Source: Gemmatimonadaceae bacterium
Lineage (GTDB): Bacteria > Latescibacterota > UBA2968 > UBA8231
Reading direction: 5' to 3'
NCBI GenBank assembly: GCA_026706075.1
Contig: JAPOZM010000031.1
Coordinates: 124,001 to 188,000 of the forward strand
Length of the DNA stretch: 64,000 nucleotides
The notes under the pieces were generated by a model, which was given only the letters and a program-made list of their open reading frames with translations, was not told the DNA's origin and made no database searches. A program made the position numbers and the translations under genes. Positions 1 to 8,725 of this stretch are shown piece after piece; the stretch's first letter is position 1, and every line of letters begins with the position of its first letter.

Positions 1-68
1 AGTCGCCGGTCCCGGCCCCCCACGATCCGAGGGCCGGCAGGCGACCCGGGAGACGAGGGAGCCGACCC

Positions 69-992
69 TTGAAGGACTTCGAATACGCCGCCCCCGAGAC
101 CTTGCGCGAGGCGGTCAAGCTGCTCTCCCACGACAACGCCCGGCCCCTGGCGGGAGGCACCGACCTCATCGTGCAGATGAGGATCCGCCGCCTGCAGCCC
201 GGGCGCGTCGTCGACGTCAAGAAGGTGCCCGAGCTCAAGGAGCTGCGCATCAGCCCCCGTGCGGGCCTGAGGATCGGGGCCGCCGTCCCCTGCCACCGCA
301 TCTACGGCGACGCCGAGATCGCCGAGCGCTACCCCGGGATCGTCGACGCGGCTGCGATCATCGGCGGCATCCAGATCCAGGGGCGGGCGACCTTCGGCGG
401 CAATCTGTGCAACGCCTCCCCCAGCGCCGACACGATCCCCGCCCTGATCGCCTACGGAGCCCGCGCCGAGATCGCCGGGCCCGATGGCCGCCGCCGGGTC
501 CTGGTGAAGGACTTCTGCACCGCCCCGGGCCAGAGCGTGCTGCAGCCCGGGGAGCTGCTCGTGGGCATCCAGGTTCCCCTCAACCGCAAGAACTCCGGCG
601 CCCACTACCTCCGCTTCATCCCGCGCAACGAGATGGACATCGCCGTCGTCGGCGCCGGGGCCTACGTCGAGCTGGCCGGCCGGGGGCGGGGGCAGACCTT
701 CAGGAAGGTGCGCATCGGCCTCGGGGCGGTGGCCCCGACGCCGCTGTCCGCCGACGCCGCCGGCGCCGGGCTCGAAGGTCAGCCGGTGAACGAGGAGTCG
801 ATCGCCGCCGCCGCCGAGGCGGCCAAGGCCGTGGCCAGCCCCATCTCCGACATGCGCGGACCGGCGGAGTACCGCACCCACCTGGTGGGCGTGCTGACAC
901 GGCGGGCCCTGGTCGGCGCGGTCAAGCGCGCCCGCGGTCAGTTCGTTCCCAATGCCGTGCAGGAAAACGGCCATCCCGCGTACTCGCTGTAA
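69..992 (+). CDS. Molybdenum hydroxylase FAD-binding subunit (CoxM/XdhB type)
   Basis: FAD-carrying medium subunit of a xanthine dehydrogenase/CO dehydrogenase-family enzyme; it passes electrons from the 2Fe-2S subunit to the acceptor. The protein has 307 residues, close to the usual 280-300. The FAD-binding PLAGGTDLIVQM motif lies near residue 26 and the second flavin motif (GRATFGGNLCNASPSAD) near residue 105, followed by the CO dehydrogenase flavoprotein C-terminal domain. The start is TTG, because no in-frame ATG precedes the FAD motif and a GACGAGGGA Shine-Dalgarno-like sequence lies upstream. It is first of three subunit genes in M-S-L order. The substrate cannot be read from the sequence. 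Confidence 0.93.
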   Translation: MKDFEYAAPETLREAVKLLSHDNARPLAGGTDLIVQMRIRRLQPGRVVDVKKVPELKELRISPRAGLRIGAAVPCHRIYGDAEIAERYPGIVDAAAIIGGIQIQGRATFGGNLCNASPSADTIPALIAYGARAEIAGPDGRRRVLVKDFCTAPGQSVLQPGELLVGIQVPLNRKNSGAHYLRFIPRNEMDIAVVGAGAYVELAGRGRGQTFRKVRIGLGAVAPTPLSADAAGAGLEGQPVNEESIAAAAEAAKAVASPISDMRGPAEYRTHLVGVLTRRALVGAVKRARGQFVPNAVQENGHPAYSL

Positions 993-1022
993 CCCGACTC
1001 GACCGAGAGGACCACACACGAC

Positions 1023-1493
1023 ATGAGCAAGATTCACGTCTCCTGCACGATCAACGGGGAGTCCGAGGAGTTCCTCTGCGAGGCCCGCCAGAGCCTGCTG
1101 GAGGTTCTGCGCGAGGATCTCGGCTTCACCGGCACCAAGGAAGGGTGCAACGACGGCAACTGCGGCGCCTGCAGCGTCATGGTCGACGGCGTGCTCGTCG
1201 ATTCCTGCCTGGTCCTGGCGGCCGAGGTGGATGGATCCGAGGTCACCACCGTCGAGGGGCTGGCCAGCGCCGACGGGCTGCATCCGCTGCAGCGGAAGTT
1301 CCTGGAGCACGCCAGCCTCCAATGCGGCATCTGCACGCCGGGGTTCCTGGTGGCGAGCAAGGCCCTGCTCGACGCCAATCCGAATCCGAGTGAGCACGAC
1401 GTGCGCCACTGGCTGGCGGGCAACCTCTGCCGCTGCACCGGCTACGACAAGATCGTCCGCGCCGTTCTCGACGCGGCGGGTCAGGACGGTTGA
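1023..1493 (+). CDS. Molybdenum hydroxylase 2Fe-2S subunit (CoxS/XdhC type)
   Basis: Small iron-sulfur subunit of the same enzyme. The 156 residues hold both expected clusters. The plant-ferredoxin-type cluster has cysteines in GCNDGNCGACSVMVDG (near residue 40) plus a later Cys. The helical C-terminal cluster has CGICTPG and CRCTGY. The length is typical. It starts 30 bases after the FAD subunit with an ATG. It transfers electrons from the molybdopterin centre to FAD. The family assignment is firm; substrate specificity is not determined by this subunit. Confidence 0.96.
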   Translation: MSKIHVSCTINGESEEFLCEARQSLLEVLREDLGFTGTKEGCNDGNCGACSVMVDGVLVDSCLVLAAEVDGSEVTTVEGLASADGLHPLQRKFLEHASLQCGICTPGFLVASKALLDANPNPSEHDVRHWLAGNLCRCTGYDKIVRAVLDAAGQDG

Positions 1494-1585
1494 CAGCTCC
1501 GCACACCGGGCACACGAGCCGGCGGCGGGTCTCGAGGAGGCTCGGCGCCGATTGCCTGCCCACCCGGCCAACGGGGGAATGATCC

Positions 1586-3898
1586 ATGGCTGACGGCAAC
1601 GGCAAGATCCGCGATTTCGGCGACCGGCAGTACAACGTGATCGGCACGCGTCCGATCCGCCACGACGGCACCGACAAGGTCACGGGCCGGGCCGTCTACG
1701 GCGGCGACGTGCGCCTTCCGGGACTGCTCTACGGGCAGGTGCTGCGCTCTCCGCACGCCCACGCCCGCATCCGCTCCATCGACACGAGCGAGGCGTCGCG
1801 GGTGCCCGGTGTGCGCGCCGTCGTCACCGGCGCCGACCTGCCGGCCCCGGCCTCGGCCGACGAGATCGTCGACCTCGGCGAGGGCCCGGCGCGCATCAAG
1901 CACATGCGCGACAACGTGCTCGCTACCGACAAGGCGCTCTACCGCGGCCATGCCGTGGCGGGGGTGGCGGCCACCACCCTGCACGCCGCCGAGGAGGCCC
2001 TGGCCCTGATCGAGGTCGACTACGAGGTGCTGCCGCCGGCGGTGGACGTCCTCGACGCCATGCGCGAGAACGCGCCCATGCTGCACGAGGACATGACGAC
2101 CCAGGAGTTCGGCGAGGACACGGGCCGCGTCAGCAACATCGCCTCGCACATGCGCCACGAGCTCGGCGACCTGGCCAGGGGGTTCGAGGAGGCCGCTGTC
2201 ACCGCCGAGGCCGAGGTCCACACGGCGACCGTGCACCAGGGCTACATCGAGCCCCACAACGGCACCGCCACCTGGAGCCCGGACGGACAGCTCACCGTCT
2301 GGACCAGCACTCAGGGCGCCTTCACCGCCCAGAAGCAGATCGCCGCCATCCTCGGCCTGCCCGTCGGCAAGGTCCGCGTCGTGCCCCAGGAGATCGGCGG
2401 CGGCTTCGGCGGCAAGATCCCCAGCTATCTCGAGCCCGTCGCCGCCCTGCTGTCGCGCGAGACCGGCCAGCCGGTGAAGATCATCATGACCCGCGCCGAC
2501 TGCTTCGAGGGCACGGGGCCGACACCGGGGTCCTGCGTACGCGTGAAGATCGGCGCCGACGCCTCGGGCAAGCTCACCGCCGGCGAGGCCTGGATCGCCT
2601 TCGAGGCCGGCGCCTACCCCGGCTCTCCGGTCTTCGCCGCCGCCATGTGCGTCTTTTCCTGCTACGACTTCCCCAACGCCGTGGTCGACAGCTTCGACGT
2701 GGTCGTCAACAAGCCGCGCTCCTTCGCCTACCGCGCCCCGGGCTCCACCCATGTGGCCTTCGCCGTGGAGAAGGCCATGGACGAGCTCGCCGAGAAGCTC
2801 GGCAAGGACCCCGTCGAGTTCCGCCTCGACAACGTCGCCGTCGAGGGCACCCGCCGTTCCGACGGCATCGTCTATCCCCGCATCGGGGCCAGGGAGTGCC
2901 TGGAGGTCCTGCGCGACTCCGAGCACTACCGCTCCGCCCTCGAAGGGCCCAACCGGGGCCGCGGCATCGCCCTCGGGTACTGGTTCAACGTGGGCCTGAA
3001 GTCGGCGGTCACGGCCAGCGTCAACAACGACGGCACGGTGCAGCTCGTCGAGGGATCGACCGACATCGGGGGCACGCGCACCTCGGTGGCCATGCAGTTC
3101 GCCGAGGCCCTCGGTCTCGAGGCGGAGGACATCAACCCGAGCGTGGGCGACACCAGCGCCATCGGCTACACCGACGTCACCGGCGGCAGCCGCGTCACCT
3201 ACGCCACCGGCTGGGCCGCCTACGAGGCCGCCCAGGACGTGAAGGACCAGATGATCGAGCGCGCCGCCAAGGTCTGGGAGGTGGATCCCGCCCAGGTGGA
3301 GTTCTCCGACGGCGCTTTCCGCACCACCGACGGCAGCCAGTCGATGCACTTCCGCGAGCTCGCCGGCAAGATCGACGACACGGGCGGCCCGGTCGTCGGC
3401 AGCGGGTCGGTGGACCCGGAATCGGGGGTGGGCGGCTCCTTCGCGGCCAACATCGCCGACGTCGAGGTCGACCCGGAGACCGGCAAGGTGACGGTGCTGC
3501 GCTTCACCGTGATCCAGGACGCCGGCAAGGCCATCCACCCCAGCTACGTGGAGGGCCAGATGCAGGGCGGCAGCGTGCAGGGGATCGGATGGGGGCTCAA
3601 CGAGGAGTACTTCTACACCGAGGACGGCCGGATGGCCAACTCCACCTTCCTCGACTACCGCATTCCCACAACCCTCGACCTGCCCATGATCGAGACGATC
3701 ATCGTCGAGGTGCCCAACCCGGGCCATCCCTACGGGGTCCGCGGCGTCGGCGAGGCTTCCATCGCCCCGCCGCCGGCGGCTCTGGCCGCGGCGATCAAGA
3801 GCGCCACCGGGTTGTCGCTCAACGAGTTGCCCATGCGCCCGGACCGGATCACCGCGGGGCTCGGATCCGGCGCCATCTCCATGGCGGCGGGCGACTGA
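1586..3898 (+). CDS. Molybdenum hydroxylase large (molybdopterin-binding) subunit (CoxL/XdhA type)
   Basis: Catalytic subunit of 770 residues that binds the Mo-pterin cofactor and hydroxylates the substrate. It shows the N-terminal a/b hammerhead (GTDKVTGRAVYGGDVRLPG), the glycine-rich Mo-pterin motif IGGGFGGKIPSY, an AYRAPGSTH segment at the position of the CO dehydrogenase AYRCSFR loop, and the C-terminal GVGEASIAPPPAALAAAI segment carrying the catalytic Glu. The loop is not AYRCSFR, so it is unlikely to be a form I CO dehydrogenase. A xanthine/aldehyde/aromatic-type hydroxylase is more likely. ATG start with GGGGGAA upstream. The 91-base gap before it holds nothing obvious. Confidence 0.95.
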   Translation: MADGNGKIRDFGDRQYNVIGTRPIRHDGTDKVTGRAVYGGDVRLPGLLYGQVLRSPHAHARIRSIDTSEASRVPGVRAVVTGADLPAPASADEIVDLGEGPARIKHMRDNVLATDKALYRGHAVAGVAATTLHAAEEALALIEVDYEVLPPAVDVLDAMRENAPMLHEDMTTQEFGEDTGRVSNIASHMRHELGDLARGFEEAAVTAEAEVHTATVHQGYIEPHNGTATWSPDGQLTVWTSTQGAFTAQKQIAAILGLPVGKVRVVPQEIGGGFGGKIPSYLEPVAALLSRETGQPVKIIMTRADCFEGTGPTPGSCVRVKIGADASGKLTAGEAWIAFEAGAYPGSPVFAAAMCVFSCYDFPNAVVDSFDVVVNKPRSFAYRAPGSTHVAFAVEKAMDELAEKLGKDPVEFRLDNVAVEGTRRSDGIVYPRIGARECLEVLRDSEHYRSALEGPNRGRGIALGYWFNVGLKSAVTASVNNDGTVQLVEGSTDIGGTRTSVAMQFAEALGLEAEDINPSVGDTSAIGYTDVTGGSRVTYATGWAAYEAAQDVKDQMIERAAKVWEVDPAQVEFSDGAFRTTDGSQSMHFRELAGKIDDTGGPVVGSGSVDPESGVGGSFAANIADVEVDPETGKVTVLRFTVIQDAGKAIHPSYVEGQMQGGSVQGIGWGLNEEYFYTEDGRMANSTFLDYRIPTTLDLPMIETIIVEVPNPGHPYGVRGVGEASIAPPPAALAAAIKSATGLSLNELPMRPDRITAGLGSGAISMAAGD

Positions 3899-3906
3899 GC
3901 CGATCC

Positions 3907-4194
3907 GTGCCGACCGTATGGGTGCCCGCGCCCTGGCGTGACAAGCTCACGGGCGGGCAACAGCAGGTCGAGGTGGCGGGTGAGACCGTCCGTCAGGTGA
4001 TCGAATCCCTCGAGACGCAGTACCCCGGCTTCCGTCAGCGCATCGTCGACGAGGAGAAGGACCGGATCCGCCCGGACATCGCCGTCTCCGTCGATGGCGA
4101 GGTGTCGGCCGAGGGCATGCGCCGGCATGTGGGGGCGTCCAGCGAGGTCCACTTCCTGCCGGCCATCAGCGGGGGATCCCTCCGGCCTCGATGA
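3907..4194 (+). CDS. MoaD/ThiS-family sulfur carrier protein with C-terminal extension
   Basis: Small ubiquitin-like protein, 95 residues from a GTG start 8 bases after the large-subunit gene. The order VEVAGETVRQVIESLETQYPG, then RPDIAVSVDG, then EVHFLPAISGG is the beta-grasp pattern of MoaD/ThiS proteins. The Gly-Gly that is normally the thiocarboxylated C-terminus is followed here by SLRPR before the stop, so the tail would need cleaving before activation. The position directly after a molybdenum hydroxylase suggests supply of sulfur for molybdopterin, but a separate sulfur-transfer role is possible. Confidence 0.75.
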   Translation: MPTVWVPAPWRDKLTGGQQQVEVAGETVRQVIESLETQYPGFRQRIVDEEKDRIRPDIAVSVDGEVSAEGMRRHVGASSEVHFLPAISGGSLRPR

Positions 4195-4234
4195 CCCGCC
4201 GCGCCCTCGCGGCGCCGGCTCCGATCCCCCTCCC

Positions 4235-5044
4235 GTGACCGTCTTCGACGACACCCACCACGAAGGCTTCCTCGCCAGGGGGTACCTGCGCCTGGGCAAG
4301 GTGGGGGGGCCGGAGGAGTTGGCCGGCCTTCAGCGCCGGATCGACGACCTCATGCTCGGGCGAATCCGCTATCCCAACATGCGGATGCAGCTCTTCGAAG
4401 CCGGTACCGGGAAGCTGCGGCGGACGCTGGGGAACGAGGCGGCGACCCTGTCGTACCGGCGCATCGACGACTTGGAGCAGGATCCTCTGTTCCTGGCCTA
4501 CATGCAGCAACCCTTCTTTCAACGGATCTGCCGACGCTACGTCGGCGAGGCCGTCTCCGTCTTCCGGGCCATGTTCATGAACAAGCCGGCCCGGTGGGAG
4601 CAGACCCTGCCCTGGCATCAGGACGTGGGGGCCGGCTGGGGGATCGACCGCAATCCCATCGTCACCGTTTGGACGGCCCTCGACGAGGCGACGGCGGCCA
4701 ACGGCGCCATGGAGATCGTCCCCGGCAGCCATGTCCATGGGGTGATCAACGAACGGCACTTCCTGACACCGGAAGAGGAGACCCGCTACGCGCCCCCCGG
4801 CAAGGTGGAGGCCCTCGAGGCCGAGGCGGGGGAGGCGGTTCTGCTGCACAACCTGCTGCTGCACCGGTCGGGGACGAATCCGACGGACCGCCCCCGCCGC
4901 GCCTTCAGCGCCACCTACATGGAGGCCGAGACCCGCACCCTCGACACTGGCATGACCTTCCCCGTCGTCTTCGGCCCCGGGGCCCTCGATCCCGCCACCG
5001 TGTGCGGCAAGAGGGCGGAGCTGGTGGAGAAGTTCTACGGCTGA
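4235..5044 (+). CDS. Phytanoyl-CoA dioxygenase (PhyH) family protein, copy 1
   Basis: Putative Fe(II)/2-oxoglutarate oxygenase, 269 residues from a GTG start that begins the recognisable domain ([17 protein letters not shown]). The iron-binding His-x-Asp is in [12 protein letters not shown]. The region [14 protein letters not shown] and a later His in [12 protein letters not shown] (distal ligand) with Arg in [10 protein letters not shown] (2-oxoglutarate) complete the facial triad. It is one of three PhyH-like genes in the window (others near 30 and 43 kb). The substrate is unknown. It lies 40 bases after the sulfur carrier and converges with dut, overlapping it by 10 bases. Confidence 0.88.
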   Translation: MTVFDDTHHEGFLARGYLRLGKVGGPEELAGLQRRIDDLMLGRIRYPNMRMQLFEAGTGKLRRTLGNEAATLSYRRIDDLEQDPLFLAYMQQPFFQRICRRYVGEAVSVFRAMFMNKPARWEQTLPWHQDVGAGWGIDRNPIVTVWTALDEATAANGAMEIVPGSHVHGVINERHFLTPEEETRYAPPGKVEALEAEAGEAVLLHNLLLHRSGTNPTDRPRRAFSATYMEAETRTLDTGMTFPVVFGPGALDPATVCGKRAELVEKFYG

Positions 5045-5490
5045 CCCGCGTCCGTCGACCCGAAGCCCCCGCCACCCCGTTCCGACGCGTCCAGCTCGTC
5101 CACCTCCTCCCAGGAGACGCGGGTCACCGGCGCGACAACCAGCTGGGCAACCCGCTCTCCCGGCTCGATCCGCTGCGGCTCCGCCGACAGATTGACGAGG
5201 ATCACCCCCACCTCGCCGCGGTAGTCCGCGTCGATCGTGCCCGGAGCGTTGAGGACGGTGAGACCGCGCTTGAGCGCCAGGCCGCTGCGGGGGCGCACCT
5301 GGCCCTCGTAGCCGGGCGGGATCTGCAGCCGCAGGCCCGTCGGCACCAGGACCCGCTCTCCGGGGGCGAGGTCGATCCCCTCCGGCAGATGGGCGCGCAG
5401 GTCCATGCCGGCGCTGTGGGGCGTCTCGTACCGCGGCGGGCCGTGGCCGGAGTCGACGATCACGCGGATCCGAAGACCGCCGCCGCTCAT
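5035..5490 (-). CDS. dut: dUTP diphosphatase (Dut)
   Basis: Hydrolyses dUTP to dUMP and pyrophosphate, keeping uracil out of DNA and making the dTMP precursor. All five trimeric dUTPase motifs are present in 151 residues: [40 protein letters not shown] and the C-terminal RGGGGFGST flap. ATG start; no clear Shine-Dalgarno. It is the last gene of the minus-strand group argC-tatD-ugd-rfbB-dut, 82 bases after rfbB. Its 3' end overlaps the convergent dioxygenase gene. Confidence 0.97.
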   Translation of the reverse strand: MSGGGLRIRVIVDSGHGPPRYETPHSAGMDLRAHLPEGIDLAPGERVLVPTGLRLQIPPGYEGQVRPRSGLALKRGLTVLNAPGTIDADYRGEVGVILVNLSAEPQRIEPGERVAQLVVAPVTRVSWEEVDELDASERGGGGFGSTDAGQP

Positions 5491-5572
5491 GAAGATGCTC
5501 CGCGGCCAGCGCCTTCAGGGTGCGGGCCTCCAGGGGGGGGCGCGATGAGGCCGCCGCTGCCGGCACCGGTGA

Positions 5573-6586
5573 TCAACTGAGCCGCTCTCCGTACTGACGG
5601 AGGTAGTAGGCCCTGTAGTCTTCCCGGCCGCGGATCTCGCGCCACCAGGACTCGTGATCGACGTACCACTGCACGGTGCGGTCCATGGCCTCCTCGACGC
5701 TGACCGCCGGGGACCATCCCAGGCGCCGGACCCGGCTCGAGTCGAGGGCATAGCGCAGGTCGTGGCCGGCGCGGTCTTCGACGAACTGCAACAGCCCCTC
5801 CGGCTTGCCCAGCCTCCCGAGGATCGCCTGGGCCACCTCGATGCCGGTGGCCTCGTTCCCCCCGCCCACGTTGTACACCTGCCCGGGCTCGCCGAAATGG
5901 AGCACCCGGTCGATGGCCGCGCAGTGATCTTCCACGTAGAGGTGATCGCGCACCTGCTGCCCGTCGCCGTAGACCGGCAGGGGCAGGTCGTCGATGGCGT
6001 TGGTGATGAAGAGCGGCACCCGCTTCTCGGGGTACTGGTAGGGACCGATGGTGTTCGAGGCCCGGGTAACGAGGGTGGGCACGCCATGACTGACGTGAAA
6101 GGCGCGGACCAGCAGCTCGGCGCCGGCCTTGGTCGCCGAGTACGGGTTCCGCGGCTCCAGAGGCTCGGTCTCGTCCCAGGCCCCTTCGTCGATGCTGCCG
6201 TAGACCTCGTCGGTGCTGACCTGGTGATAGCGCTCGACGCCGTGCCGGCGAGCCGCATCGAGGAGCACGTAGGTCCCTTGGACGTTGGTGCTCAGGAAGT
6301 CGGCGCTGCCCAGGATGCTGCGGTCCACGTGACTCTCGGCGGCGAAGTTCACGACCCAGTCGGCCTCCGCCACGAGGGGGTCGACCCGTCCGGCGTCGCA
6401 GATGTCGCCGTGGACGAAGCGGTAGCGCGGGTCCTCCTCGACATCGCTCAGGTTGGCCGGGTTCCCGGCGTAGGTGAGCTTGTCGAGGTTGACGACCTCG
6501 TAGTCGGGGTGCTCCCGCAGCACGTAGCGCACGAAGTTGGCCCCGATGAAGCCGCAGCCGCCCGTGATCAGCAGGGATCTGGCCAT
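5573..6586 (-). CDS. rfbB: dTDP-glucose 4,6-dehydratase
   Basis: Converts dTDP-glucose to dTDP-4-keto-6-deoxyglucose, the branch point to rhamnose and other deoxy sugars of surface polysaccharides. The 337-residue protein opens with the NAD motif ITGGCGFIGANFVRYVL. It has STDEVYG with the catalytic Asp-Glu pair and the YSATK catalytic Tyr/Lys of extended SDRs. The ATG start gives the exact family N-terminus and lies 2 bases after the stop of the upstream UDP-glucose dehydrogenase, so the two are co-translated. No rfbA, rfbC or rfbD is in the window. Confidence 0.93.
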   Translation of the reverse strand: MARSLLITGGCGFIGANFVRYVLREHPDYEVVNLDKLTYAGNPANLSDVEEDPRYRFVHGDICDAGRVDPLVAEADWVVNFAAESHVDRSILGSADFLSTNVQGTYVLLDAARRHGVERYHQVSTDEVYGSIDEGAWDETEPLEPRNPYSATKAGAELLVRAFHVSHGVPTLVTRASNTIGPYQYPEKRVPLFITNAIDDLPLPVYGDGQQVRDHLYVEDHCAAIDRVLHFGEPGQVYNVGGGNEATGIEVAQAILGRLGKPEGLLQFVEDRAGHDLRYALDSSRVRRLGWSPAVSVEEAMDRTVQWYVDHESWWREIRGREDYRAYYLRQYGERLS

Positions 6587-6588
6587 CT

Positions 6589-7935
6589 TCAGCCCACCGG
6601 GGCCGGGCGCCCTGGGTCCTGGCCGGGACCGGGGCTCGGGCGGCCGACGCTGACGTATTCGAAGCCGAGGCCGGCCATCTCCCGCGGATCGTAGAGGTTG
6701 CGGCAGTCCAGCAGCCTCGGCGCCGCGAGACCCGCCCGGATGCGCGGCCAGTCGAGGTTGCGGAACTCGTTCCACTCCGTCATCAGCACCAGGGCATCGG
6801 CCCCCTCGGCGGCGCCGTAGGGATCGCCGCAACAGCCCAGGGCCGGGAGCAGGGCCGCGGCGAGGTCCATGGCCGCGGGGTCGTAGGCCTGTACCGCGGC
6901 GCCCTCGCCAAGCAGGGTCTCGGCCAACTCCAGGGCCGGCGCTTCGCGGATGTCGTCGGTGTCGGGCTTGAAGGACAGCCCCAGCAGGCAGACGGTGCGG
7001 CCCTCGAAGCCCCCCAGCAGGCCTCGAAGCTTGTCGACCATCCGCTGGCGCTGGATCGAGTTGCTGCGGTCGATGGCCTGCAGCACCGGGGCTTCCACGG
7101 CCTTGTTGCGCGCCGTCGCCGCCAGGCCTTGCACATCCTTCGGGAAGCAGCTGCCCCCGTAGCCGGCGCCGGCGCCGAGATTTCGGGGACCGATGCGATC
7201 GTCGAGGCCCATGCCGCGGGCTACGGCGGCCACGTCGGCATCGCAGGCCTCGCACAGGCTGGCGATCTCGTTGATGAAGGAGATCTTCGCCGCCAGCATC
7301 GCGTTGGAAGCGTACTTGATCATCTCCGCGCTCTGCAGGTCGGTGAGGACCATGGGCACGTCGCGCTCGTAGAGGGGACGGTAGAGGTCGATGACGGCGT
7401 CCCTGGCGCGCACGCCGGAGGCGCCGATGACGACCCGGTCGGGGTGGAGGAAGTCGTCGATAGCCGAGCCCTCACGCAGGAACTCGGGGTTGGAGACGAC
7501 GTCCACGTCGGCATCCGGCCACTCCGCGGCGATGATCGACCCCACCTCGCCGCCCGTGCCCACGGGGACCGTGGACTTGTTGACGACGATCTTGTAGTCC
7601 TCCGCGTAGCGCCCGATGGAGCGCGCCGCCTCATGGACGTACGACATGTCCACCTCTCCCGCCGGCAGGGAGGGAGTGCCGACGCAGATGAAGAGGATCT
7701 CGCAGGATTTGACGGCGAAGGCGACGTCGGCGGAAAACGACAGCCTCCCGCGGTCGCGGTTGCGCCCCACCAACTCCTCGAGCCCCGGCTCGTAGATCGG
7801 CAGGTGGCCATCGCGCAGCCGGTCGACCCGTCTCTCGTCGATGTCGATGCAGAGGACGGCGTTGCCGAGATCGGCCAGGCAGGCGCTCGTCACCAGGCCC
7901 ACGTAGCCGCTGCCCATTGTGCAGATTCGTCTCAC
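6589..7935 (-). CDS. ugd: UDP-glucose 6-dehydrogenase
   Basis: Oxidises UDP-glucose twice with NAD to UDP-glucuronate for surface polysaccharide. The 448-residue length is normal. It has an N-terminal Rossmann motif GSGYVGLVTSACLADLG, a central helical domain, the catalytic Cys in GYGGSCFPKDVQGL (about residue 260) and a C-terminal UDP-binding domain with GLSFKPDTDDIREAP. ATG start. It follows tatD by 24 bases and precedes rfbB directly, pairing two nucleotide-sugar enzymes. A related UDP-sugar (for example ManNAc) dehydrogenase is less likely but not excluded. Confidence 0.92.
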   Translation of the reverse strand: MRRICTMGSGYVGLVTSACLADLGNAVLCIDIDERRVDRLRDGHLPIYEPGLEELVGRNRDRGRLSFSADVAFAVKSCEILFICVGTPSLPAGEVDMSYVHEAARSIGRYAEDYKIVVNKSTVPVGTGGEVGSIIAAEWPDADVDVVSNPEFLREGSAIDDFLHPDRVVIGASGVRARDAVIDLYRPLYERDVPMVLTDLQSAEMIKYASNAMLAAKISFINEIASLCEACDADVAAVARGMGLDDRIGPRNLGAGAGYGGSCFPKDVQGLAATARNKAVEAPVLQAIDRSNSIQRQRMVDKLRGLLGGFEGRTVCLLGLSFKPDTDDIREAPALELAETLLGEGAAVQAYDPAAMDLAAALLPALGCCGDPYGAAEGADALVLMTEWNEFRNLDWPRIRAGLAAPRLLDCRNLYDPREMAGLGFEYVSVGRPSPGPGQDPGRPAPVG

Positions 7936-7959
7936 GAAAGATTCCTCGGAAGGCCGATG

Positions 7960-8721
7960 TCAACCGAGATAGCGGACCCGGTTGCGCTCCAGGCGGACGG
8001 CGAGTTCCTCGATGTCGACGCCCTTGAGGCGGGCCAGTTCCTCGGCCACCTCCCTCACCCTCCGCGGATGGCCGGCCACGCCCCCCACCGGCACCGGGGC
8101 GTCGGTCTCGAGCAGCAGCAGATCGTCCTCGATCTCGCAGGCCACCGCGGCGGCGGCCGGGTCCGAGATCACGGAGGGTCCCACCGAGATGAAGAGCCCT
8201 TCGTCGTTGCAGATGCGCACGAGCTTCTTCGAATGGGTGAACCAGTGCAGCTGGGCGTTCAGGCCCGTGTCCCGGTGGAAGGCGGCGGCGGCCTCCATCA
8301 CCTGGCGCGGACAGCGCCGCGAATGCAGGTTCACCGGCTTGCGGTGGCGGTGGGCCAGCTCGAAGTGGCGCTCCAGCGCCCGGGTCTGCTCGGCCTGCTG
8401 ATCGGGGGCGACCGCCCACTTGTGGTCCAGACCCGTCTCTCCGACGATGGCGGCTTCCCCAAGGCGGGCTTCGAGCAGCTCCAGGTCGGGCTCGATTCCC
8501 GCCAGACCGCGCCGGGTCACGTCCACCGGATGCACCCCCAGGCCCGGGATGACGCGGCCAGGGAAGCGGCCGGCCAGACCGAGCACGGCCTCCATGGAGG
8601 CAGCGTCCTGGGCGACGGCGACGAGGCGGTCGACGCCGGCCCCCGCCGCTGCCTCGAGCACGGGCTCCGGGGGGTCGAACTGGTCGAGGTGGCAGTGGCT
8701 GTCGGTGAGAGACAGGGCCAC
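7960..8721 (-). CDS. TatD-family metal-dependent hydrolase
   Basis: Amidohydrolase-fold protein of the TatD DNase family, 253 residues. Metal ligands are recognisable: HxH in DSHCHLDQ near the N-terminus, Glu in VGETGLDHKW, His in VNLHSRR, His in LHWFTHS and the terminal Asp in LLETDAPVP. Family members are 3'-5' exonucleases or D-aminoacyl-tRNA-related hydrolases; the exact substrate is not evident. It starts 4 bases downstream of argC, so it is in the same transcript. Confidence 0.87.
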   Translation of the reverse strand: MALSLTDSHCHLDQFDPPEPVLEAAAGAGVDRLVAVAQDAASMEAVLGLAGRFPGRVIPGLGVHPVDVTRRGLAGIEPDLELLEARLGEAAIVGETGLDHKWAVAPDQQAEQTRALERHFELAHRHRKPVNLHSRRCPRQVMEAAAAFHRDTGLNAQLHWFTHSKKLVRICNDEGLFISVGPSVISDPAAAAVACEIEDDLLLLETDAPVPVGGVAGHPRRVREVAEELARLKGVDIEELAVRLERNRVRYLG

Positions 8722-8725
8722 GGGG

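Noticed and set aside
1481..3727. A 748-codon minus-strand frame opposite the Mo subunit
   Set aside because: It is rich in Gly, Val, Asp, His and Leu without motifs and mirrors a gene with strong family signatures, so it is a high-GC shadow.
1586..3898. Form I CO dehydrogenase
   Set aside because: The characteristic AYRCSFR active-site loop is absent; the loop here reads AYRAPG.
2647..4194. A 515-codon plus-strand frame overlapping the large Mo subunit
   Set aside because: The part over the Mo subunit is low-complexity arginine-rich shadow sequence; only its last 95 codons encode the sulfur carrier, which has its own GTG start.
5491..5572. A small gene between rfbB and dut
   Set aside because: The only open frames run on into dut as shadows and there is no start with a Shine-Dalgarno.
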